Under the pieces are notes generated by a model. It saw only the letters and a program-made list of their open reading frames with translations, made no database searches and was not told the origin of the DNA. A stretch of DNA of 64,000 nt from Occallatibacter riparius (GTDB lineage: Bacteria > Acidobacteriota > Terriglobia > Terriglobales > Acidobacteriaceae): contig NZ_CP093313.1 in NCBI RefSeq assembly GCF_025264625.1, forward strand, positions 372,001-436,000, given 5' to 3'. Positions 58,963 through 64,000 of the stretch are shown piece by piece. Numbering within the stretch: position 1 is the stretch's first letter; the number at the start of each line of letters is the position of its first letter. Made by a program: the position numbers and the translations under genes.

Positions 58963-60132
58963 ATGCGTTGGATTTATACATTTGTTGCTGGCGCGGCTCT
59001 GGCGGGTGCCGCCGCTGCAGGAGCGCAGCAAAAGCCTGCTGCGCCTGCGGCGGGACAGAAGACGGCTGCACCCGTTGCAGCCAAGGCGGCCCTGCCGGAC
59101 GGGAAGCTGCTGCCGGATTCGTTCGCAGGGTGGGTGGCGAAGGGCGTTGCCAGGCCTCTTGCCGACGCGGCGCAGGCCGATGCAGCGAATGCCGCAGCAC
59201 TGAAGGAGTATGGGTTCCAATCGGGAGCAACGGAGGCCTATGAACGCGACGGCGAGACGCTGACGTTGCGCGCCATGCGATTCAACGATTTGAGCGGCGC
59301 TTATGGGGCGTATTCGTTTTATCGCGGGACGGGGTGGCCGAAGGAGGATGTGGGCAACGGCGCGGCGTCGAACAAGAACCATGTGATCTTCTGGCGCGGG
59401 TTTATCGTCGTCGATGCGGAGTTCTCCAGGGTCGGCTCGATGTCGGGGTCGGAGCTGCGAGACCTGGCGGGACGCCTGCCTGAGGCGCAGGGAACGAAGG
59501 CGTTGGCTCCGCCGATTCTGTCGGTGCTGCCGAAGAAGTGGATGGACGCGCAGAGCACGCACTATGTGCTGGGTCCGGCGGGTTATGCGGGCTCGGGCGG
59601 CGTGCTTCCGCCGGAGCTGGTGGGCTTCGATCGGGATGCCGAGGCTGTGACGGCGAACTATTCGCTGTCGTCGGGGCCGGCGGTGCTCACGTTGATTGCT
59701 TATCCCACGCCGCAGATGGCGGCGGCTTACGAGACGAAAATTCGCGACTACATCAAGACAGGGGACAAGGCGCAGCCGGCGTTTACGAAGGCGCTAACGG
59801 ACTCAGACCAGGCTTCGCTCGAAGTGCGGCGCAGCGGGCCCGTGGTGGCGCTGGTGAGCGGCGATGCGATTCCCGACGAGAGCCATAAACTGATCGGCAG
59901 CGTGTATTACCGGGAGGACTTCGTATCGATTCCGCAACCAACGGAGTCGGAGGTATCGAAGACAGGAAAGCTGTTGATGGGGATCGCGACGCTGGTGCTG
60001 ATCGGCGCGGGCACGGCCATCTTCCTGGGGGTGTTCTTCGGCGGTGGGCGGGCGCTGTACCGCATCGCGAGAGGCAAGCCGGTGTCGAGTGTGTACGAAG
60101 CCGAGTTCATTCGCCTTGATTTGAGGGATTAA
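58963..60132 (+). CDS. DUF6599-type exported protein with C-terminal membrane helix
   Basis: A 389-residue protein with a signal peptide (IYTFVAGAALAGAAAAGAQ), a Pro/Ala-rich linker, and a globular domain from about residue 45 (LLPDSFAGWVAKG, then LRAMRFNDLSGAYGAYSFYR). A membrane helix lies near residue 340 (LLMGIATLVLIGAGTAIFLG), leaving a short cytoplasmic tail. The family is widespread in Acidobacteria and of unknown function. ATG 58963 follows a TTG at 58960 and either could be used. The family name is from recollection of the FNDLSGAYGAYSFYR pattern. Confidence 0.75.
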   Translation: MRWIYTFVAGAALAGAAAAGAQQKPAAPAAGQKTAAPVAAKAALPDGKLLPDSFAGWVAKGVARPLADAAQADAANAAALKEYGFQSGATEAYERDGETLTLRAMRFNDLSGAYGAYSFYRGTGWPKEDVGNGAASNKNHVIFWRGFIVVDAEFSRVGSMSGSELRDLAGRLPEAQGTKALAPPILSVLPKKWMDAQSTHYVLGPAGYAGSGGVLPPELVGFDRDAEAVTANYSLSSGPAVLTLIAYPTPQMAAAYETKIRDYIKTGDKAQPAFTKALTDSDQASLEVRRSGPVVALVSGDAIPDESHKLIGSVYYREDFVSIPQPTESEVSKTGKLLMGIATLVLIGAGTAIFLGVFFGGGRALYRIARGKPVSSVYEAEFIRLDLRD

Positions 60133-60357
60133 TGAACGGGGGTTACCCCACGGCGGCAAATTGGTACGCACCAGAAGGGTTAACCGGGGAAACAAGCCTG
60201 TGGAAAACAGGTCCGAAATAGCAGAAAACTACCCGAAAACCCGAGGAAAACCGGAACCAAAAAGGCGAAGAAGCTACGAAGATCCGGTTGCGCGGAAAAG
60301 ATGGGCCTTCCTTGCAAACCATTGAATATAGGCTATTTAAATTCTTCAGAATTATTC
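60133..60357. other. Purine-rich intergenic stretch, no gene
   Basis: After the DUF6599 stop there is a small hairpin (GGGG-TTA-CCCC at 60139-60149) and then an A/G-rich stretch with another short hairpin, CCTGT-GGAAA-ACAGG near 60196. No frame or known RNA motif is recognised. The AT-rich end, 60320-60357, leads into a strong promoter. Confidence 0.5.
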
Positions 60358-60386
60358 TTGACACTGGTAGAGCCGGAACCTACTAT
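60358..60386 (+). promoter_or_regulatory. Near-consensus sigma-70 promoter of a candidate small RNA
   Basis: TTGACA (60358-60363), a spacer of exactly 17 bases and TACTAT (60381-60386), with an AT-rich upstream stretch. Transcription would start near 60393. No protein gene lies downstream on this strand before the small minus-strand gene at 60857. Confidence 0.75.
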
Positions 60387-60392
60387 GCAGCC

Positions 60393-60470
60393 AGAAAGTT
60401 CTGATGGCTTTGCCTCCGTTGGAACTATTCTCCCTAAGGGAAGAGCTGCCCTGTTGCCGGGCGGCTCTTT
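60393..60470 (+). ncRNA. Candidate small RNA of about 80 bases
   Basis: The interval runs from a strong promoter to a terminator hairpin (AAGAGCTGCCC 60441-60451 with GGGCGGCTCTT 60459-60469, one G-U pair, then TCCATTTCT). Inside are short stems: GGC-TTT-GCC and TCCC-TAA-GGGA. It does not look like tmRNA, 6S, SRP or RNase P RNA. A 31-codon frame starts with the ATG that is part of the -10 box, so it cannot be the first codon of this transcript. I do not know a family for it. Confidence 0.5.
60441..60469 (+). terminator. Terminator hairpin of the candidate small RNA
   Basis: Eleven-base arms with one G-U pair and a 7-base loop, then a pyrimidine-rich tail. It may also end transcripts of the minus-strand membrane protein gene at 60609-60857 from the other side. 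Confidence 0.65.
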
Positions 60471-60608
60471 CCATTTCTAAGGCACTTGCGGTGCGGCCAC
60501 TGCGCTTGGCCCGATCATGCTCACGGCGCCGCTCGGGCCACTCTCGTGACCTCCCCTTTCCAGTCAGAGTTGATTCGGTTTTGTGATCGTCTGAGCTCGG
60601 GAGAGCTG

Positions 60609-60857
60609 TCAGCGGGCGGGGGTGGTGATGTCGCCCATCATGGCGCGGATGACGACCAGTACAGTGACGGTTACGGCGGCCCAGATGCAGGTCCAGAAGC
60701 CGATGCGGCTGAAGGGAATGAATAGGGCGCCCTGTTTGCCGTTGATATTGAAGCCGAACTGGTCGGGAAGCAGCGCGCGGACGGCGACGGCGAGCAGGAA
60801 GCCTCCAGCCCAAACGAATGCGATGCGGAAGGCGAGCACCAGCGTCTGCGCCATCAT
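60609..60857 (-). CDS. Small membrane protein, hypothetical
   Basis: An 82-residue protein with two membrane helices (FRIAFVWAGGFLLAVAVRAL and FWTCIWAAVTVTVLVVIRAM) and a short polar loop between them (PDQFGFNINGKQG). GGGGA lies upstream of the ATG pair at 60857/60854. I do not recognise a family. Codon use is like that of neighbours and the helices are regular, which supports a real gene. Confidence 0.6.
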   Translation of the reverse strand: MMAQTLVLAFRIAFVWAGGFLLAVAVRALLPDQFGFNINGKQGALFIPFSRIGFWTCIWAAVTVTVLVVIRAMMGDITTPAR

Positions 60858-61056
60858 GGGCGTGTCCCCTTTCGCGGCGCGAGGGCAGACGAGATGCGCC
60901 GTCAGAATCTAAACATTACAGAAAAGGGGCTGAGAAGGAAAAGGGCGGAGGAGTGCGCTTCGTTTTCGAGACAACACGACTACGGTCAGCGGAGTTGGGC
61001 GGCGCTTGGGGGAGGGCAATATTTGGCGTAACTGGAGCCCGGGGTGAATCAGAGGG

Positions 61057-61287
61057 TCAGCGGTGCAGCAGGCGATGCCATCCGAAATAGGATGCGCAGG
61101 CGCAGGCGACGATGAGGGATTCAAGAATCAAAGCGTACACCACTCCACGAAAGGCCGGAGAGATGTAGCGCGCTTTGCGGTATAGGGTGAGGCTTGAGGT
61201 GGGGTCGACGATGAAATGCTGTGAAACGCGGACTAACGGCTCGTCTTGGTCCAGCACTCCGGCTGGAAAAGGGATGCAGGTGGGCAT
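61057..61287 (-). CDS. Small hypothetical protein with one membrane helix
   Basis: A 76-residue frame: a polar N-terminal part (PAGVLDQDEPLVRVSQHFIV) and one C-terminal membrane helix (VVYALILESLIVACACASYF) ending GWHRLLHR. No clear Shine-Dalgarno sequence precedes the ATG. The membrane helix and the ordered layout suggest a gene, but nothing identifies it. Regions on both sides (60858-61056 and 61288-61568) show no other gene. Confidence 0.45.
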   Translation of the reverse strand: MPTCIPFPAGVLDQDEPLVRVSQHFIVDPTSSLTLYRKARYISPAFRGVVYALILESLIVACACASYFGWHRLLHR

Positions 61288-61568
61288 AGTGGTCGTGCGG
61301 TTTCCTGTTCAAGAAATCGGTTTAGTTGGAGAACCGAAACAACTGTACCACGACCTAAACCGCTGTTGAGTGATCTTGAGCACGTTACTTTTCCGGAATT
61401 TGCATGGCTAGAAGACGGATGTGTGAATGTCCTGACCGGGCATGGGACGGAACTATATTGGAAGGACGAGAGAAGTCGCCGGCACGGCAAACAGGCTGAA
61501 AACGATGCTGCCAATGAGCGCCGCAGCCTTTACCGAAAAGGTCGCGAACGATACAATCAGAAAAGTGT

Positions 61569-61644
61569 GCCGACGTAGCTCAGTTGGTAGAGCAGCTGAT
61601 TCGTAATCAGCAGGTCATCGGTTCAAGTCCGATCGTCGGCTCCA
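61569..61644 (+). tRNA. tRNA-Thr (anticodon CGT)
   Basis: A standard cloverleaf: acceptor GCCGACG with CGTCGGC, D arm AGCTCAGTTGGTAGAGC, anticodon loop TTCGTAA giving CGT, T arm GGTTCAAGTCC, discriminator T and encoded CCA at 61642-61644. It decodes ACG threonine codons. Its 3' end directly abuts a hairpin and then plasmid-like genes, so this is a candidate integration site. Confidence 0.97.
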
Positions 61645-61682
61645 GATTCCCTTAAAACCAGCGGATTTTATAAGGGAATCTG
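61643..61682. terminator. Strong hairpin abutting the tRNA-Thr 3' end
   Basis: CAGATTCCCTTA (61643-61654) and TAAGGGAATCTG (61671-61682) are perfect 12-base arms, with A and T runs extending the stem inward. The left arm shares two bases with the encoded CCA. It may end tRNA transcription, or be an element-end structure. Confidence 0.7.
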
Positions 61683-61767
61683 CCGGAATGCAAGTCAAGT
61701 TCGACTCCAAAGGGCGATGGAACTGCTGTTTAGAAACAGCGGCTCTATCGCCCTTCGCATTTCCGGC
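61682..61767. repeat. Nested three-level palindrome at the start of the element
   Basis: Three nested stems share one centre. GCCGGAATGC (61682-61691) pairs with GCA-T-TTCCGGC (61757-61767, one bulged T). AAGGGCGAT (61710-61718) pairs with ATCGCCCTT (61747-61755). GCTGTTT (61725-61731) pairs with AAACAGC (61734-61740) around a 2-base loop. As RNA it would be an 86-base stem with internal loops; as DNA it could be a cruciform site. It does not match a known RNA that I recall. Confidence 0.6.
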
Positions 61768-61786
61768 GATGATTTTCCGTGGTTGG

Positions 61787-61810
61787 TCCTTCGGTGCCCG
61801 CACCAAGGAG
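61787..61810 (+). promoter_or_regulatory. Hairpin covering the ribosome binding site of the cysteine-rich protein gene
   Basis: TCCTT (61787-61791) can pair with AAGGA (61805-61809), and GGTG (61793-61796) with CACC (61801-61804) around a 4-base loop. AAGGA is the core of the AAGGAG ribosome binding site for the ATG at 61818, so translation could depend on opening this hairpin. Confidence 0.5.
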
Positions 61811-61817
61811 CGCAACC

Positions 61818-62816
61818 ATGGAGCAGCATTCAAACGTATTCCGGCTTTCGCCAGCTGAGGCGAGGCCGTTTCCTGCCGCGGGCCTGGATGCCCGTCCGGC
61901 CGTGCCCGGCCCTGAGCCGGGAACCCCTGAACATCTGAGCGCACCTGCGCAGCCGTCTGGCCCGCAGGAATCCTCTCGCCGCGAACCGGAGCCTGGGTCC
62001 GGCTCGGCGGGCGAAGCCCCCTCCACGCGCTCCGGAGGGGAGCAGAACGGCGCCGCCGCGGATTCGACCCCCGCGGCGGATGCTGTGTTGGTGGCCCATA
62101 GCGCCAAGGCGCTCGAGGCTGGCGTCGAATCTATCAATGAAGTTCGTTCGGCGCTCGGGCTGGGGGCGGCCGCGGCGGATGCTGTTGACCAGGCGGACGG
62201 GTTTGGCGTTGATGCCTCGCTGCGCTGCCGTGACTGCCATCGGCCGCGTCATTCCACCCCCCGGCATGCGCCGGACTGCCGGTACGCCTACCAGAACTGC
62301 CCGGGCTGCACCTCGCGGGGTGCGCACCTGGCTTCCTGCCCGTTGAGCACGCAACTGCGCCGGCCTGACGATACGTGCTGCCCTGGCGTCGATATGCCGG
62401 GCGTGGGGGCGGTGCACACGCACGAGTGCCGCGTCCAGCGCCAGGTGCTGCGCGCCAGCGCACCCTACGCCGCTCCGGTCAAGCCAGCACTTGAGGCCTC
62501 CGACTTTGCCGGATATGCCGGGCCGTTCGGGCAGCTCCTGTTTGCGGCCCGCGATCTGGCCCGGTCGCGTGTGATAGGGGCCGATGCGTTGACCATGCCG
62601 CGCGACTGGTGCCTGGAGTGCGATCGCTCGGTTTCGCCGGACGGCTCCGGCCACCTCGAGCCCTGCCGCACCGGCCGCGTGCTCGACCTGGTCGCGCGGA
62701 TCTGCGCGATCGCACCGGACTTCGATTTTTCAAGCCGTCGCCCGTGCGAAAGCTCTTCGGTCGAGGAGATCGCTGGCGCTCTCGCCGCTCGGCTCAAGAA
62801 CGGCGGTGCGCAATGA
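61818..62816 (+). CDS. Cysteine-rich hypothetical protein of a plasmid-like module
   Basis: A 332-residue protein. The first 85 residues are disordered (Pro, Ser, Gly and Glu rich). Residues from about 135 contain a cluster of Cys and His: CRDCHRPRHSTPRHAPDC, CPGCTSRGAHLASC, and later CLECDRSVSPDGSGHLEPC. The spacing suggests two or three zinc-binding units. ATG 61818 has AAGGAG upstream. The downstream ParB-like gene overlaps its stop by ATGA, so the two are coupled. Function is unknown; DNA binding is possible. Confidence 0.7.
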   Translation: MEQHSNVFRLSPAEARPFPAAGLDARPAVPGPEPGTPEHLSAPAQPSGPQESSRREPEPGSGSAGEAPSTRSGGEQNGAAADSTPAADAVLVAHSAKALEAGVESINEVRSALGLGAAAADAVDQADGFGVDASLRCRDCHRPRHSTPRHAPDCRYAYQNCPGCTSRGAHLASCPLSTQLRRPDDTCCPGVDMPGVGAVHTHECRVQRQVLRASAPYAAPVKPALEASDFAGYAGPFGQLLFAARDLARSRVIGADALTMPRDWCLECDRSVSPDGSGHLEPCRTGRVLDLVARICAIAPDFDFSSRRPCESSSVEEIAGALAARLKNGGAQ

Positions 62817-64000
62817 TGAAGGCCACTGCCATCACCCCTGCCGAAATAGTGCACGGCGAGATTCCGCTGGAGCAGCTCGTGCGCTCGCGGTTTGAAACGC
62901 GCAAGGCGATCGACCCGGGCCGCCTTGCCGAGCTCGCTGAAAGCATCCGTCGCAATGGCGTTATCGAGCCACTCATTGTGAGGCCGCTCGGAAAGCTTGG
63001 CCCATATGAGATTGGCGCCGGCCAGCGGCGTTGGGAAGCCTCGAAGCTCGCCGGCAAGACCACGGCGCCTTGTATTGACTGCGTAAGGAGTGCTCAATCC
63101 GAGGGAGCAATGGACGGGATGAGCCCTTCGCGGGTGACGGTCGCCGAGTTGCGCGCGCGCATCGTGCGGACTCAACTGCGCGTTCTGCGCGACGTCCCCT
63201 TCCCGCTGGACGACGAGATCCCGCCGATGGCCTGCACCGCGTGTCCGAAGCGCGCGACCGGAGCGGCCTCGCTGTTCGCCGACGTCGCGGAGGATACCTG
63301 CACTGATCCTGAATGCCTAAGCCAGAAGATCCGCACCTGGGTCAAGTCTCAGCTGGAAGCCGCGGAGCGCGCGGGCCGCGTGCTTGTAATGCTCTTCGAT
63401 GGTCACGCGCAGGATCGGGCGGGCGTCAGCCGCTGGAACTGCGTAGTGGCCGCCGACTGCGCTTGCAAGGAGCAGGCGATCTGGGTTACCGGCAATCGGA
63501 TCGGGCATTTCGTCCAGATCTGCCGCGACAAGAAGTGCCCTGAGCATGCTGCGAAAAGCGACGCTGACGCGCCCTCGACGACGAGCAGTGGTACCAAAGG
63601 TGGCGTGTCGAAGTCTGCAGCGCCTAAGCAGAGCGCGGAGGATAAGCGCCGGATCGAGGCAGAGAAGGCTGAGCGCGCCAAGCTGGCCGAGAAGGTCAAG
63701 AAGGAACGCGAATACCGCGCGAGGCTCTTTGCTGAGATCGGGCGGGTGGCGGACGCGCAGATTGATACACCGCGCATCGCTCTCCTGACGAAGCAAGTAT
63801 GTCTGCGCGTGTTGGCCGGTGCGGGGCAATACGGCGCGGAGCTGGCCCCGGTGCTCGGCTGGGATCGCTCGCTGTTTGACTACGGCAACGACCGTCTGGA
63901 GGCGCAGGTGCGCGGCCTGACGTTGCAGGGCGCTCTGAGGGCGGCCGCGCTGCGCCTCGCTGTCGACCAGCTTCCGGTGGGCGATTACGACATCCAGCGC
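62813..64000 (+). CDS. ParB/RepB/Spo0J-like protein with reduced central domain (3' truncated by window)
   Basis: At least 396 residues, open at the right edge. The N-terminal ParB nuclease-like fold is clear: EIPLEQLVRSRFETRKAIDP, the IRRNGVIEPLIVRP strand and the phosphate motif IGAGQRRWEASKLAG. Then only about 45 residues lead to LRDVPFPLDDEIPPMACTAC, a segment of plasmid ParB-type proteins (CPKRATGAASLFADV and CTDPECLSQK) that normally follows a helix-turn-helix domain of about 100 residues. That domain appears missing. The first two codons are both ATG (62813 and 62816). Position next to tRNA-Thr suggests an integrated plasmid or conjugative element. Confidence 0.8.
   Translation, partial: MMKATAITPAEIVHGEIPLEQLVRSRFETRKAIDPGRLAELAESIRRNGVIEPLIVRPLGKLGPYEIGAGQRRWEASKLAGKTTAPCIDCVRSAQSEGAMDGMSPSRVTVAELRARIVRTQLRVLRDVPFPLDDEIPPMACTACPKRATGAASLFADVAEDTCTDPECLSQKIRTWVKSQLEAAERAGRVLVMLFDGHAQDRAGVSRWNCVVAADCACKEQAIWVTGNRIGHFVQICRDKKCPEHAAKSDADAPSTTSSGTKGGVSKSAAPKQSAEDKRRIEAEKAERAKLAEKVKKEREYRARLFAEIGRVADAQIDTPRIALLTKQVCLRVLAGAGQYGAELAPVLGWDRSLFDYGNDRLEAQVRGLTLQGALRAAALRLAVDQLPVGDYDIQR

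Noticed and set aside
60384..60479. 31-codon frame within the candidate small RNA
   Set aside because: Its ATG is part of the -10 box of the only promoter seen and its end covers a terminator hairpin, so translation from this transcript is not plausible.
61246..61578. 110-codon plus-strand frame before tRNA-Thr
   Set aside because: It runs into the tRNA gene and overlaps the small minus-strand gene; composition is irregular and no ribosome site is present.

Overview
The window looks like a chromosomal segment of an acidobacterium of the Terriglobia (Granulicella, Terriglobus, Edaphobacter or Acidobacterium type). This rests on gene families rather than a marker gene: two very large TonB-dependent receptors with an N-terminal carboxypeptidase-regulatory-like domain, two PadR plus orphan FtsX-permease (ADOP) pairs, a GH79 heparanase-like enzyme, and dispersed intergenic palindromes. 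The DNA is GC-rich. There is no rRNA operon, no intact insertion sequence and no CRISPR array.

Layout. 0-5 kb: the end of a TolC-like gene, an RND pump, its lipoprotein adaptor and a PadR regulator. 5.2-14.9 kb: a TPR protein, then a deoxysugar cluster (L-rhamnose mutarotase, AraA-like isomerase, clan GH-A glycosidase, COG3618 lactonase, TonB-dependent receptor). 14.9-16.3 kb: decayed genes, including a broken tyrosine recombinase. 16.4-24 kb: a stress island with a histidine kinase and sigma-54 response regulator, a P1B-type ATPase, a zinc-ribbon protein, a universal stress protein, an exported rubrerythrin and a DUF2231 membrane protein. A shared palindrome and possible -24/-12 elements suggest the two-component system controls the rest. 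24-25 kb: two more gene remnants and tRNA-Ser(GCT).

25-45 kb: moaC and moeA, an acyltransferase, the two PadR/ADOP pairs, fabI, a DUF3141 protein, a GH9 glycosidase, a TPR protein, a GNAT acetyltransferase and trmFO, with palindromic repeats between genes. 45-54.5 kb: a second carbohydrate locus with a TonB receptor, two Gfo/Idh/MocA oxidoreductases, a GH79 enzyme and a ROK repressor. 54.5-61.3 kb: an ArsR/SRPBCC pair, a nitronate monooxygenase, a methyltransferase, membrane proteins, a candidate small RNA with promoter and terminator, and two small membrane proteins.

61.5-64 kb: tRNA-Thr(CGT), followed at once by a strong hairpin, a large nested palindrome, a cysteine-rich protein with a hairpin over its ribosome binding site, and a ParB-like protein that seems to lack its central DNA-binding part. 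This is probably the edge of an integrated plasmid-like element that continues past the right end of the window.
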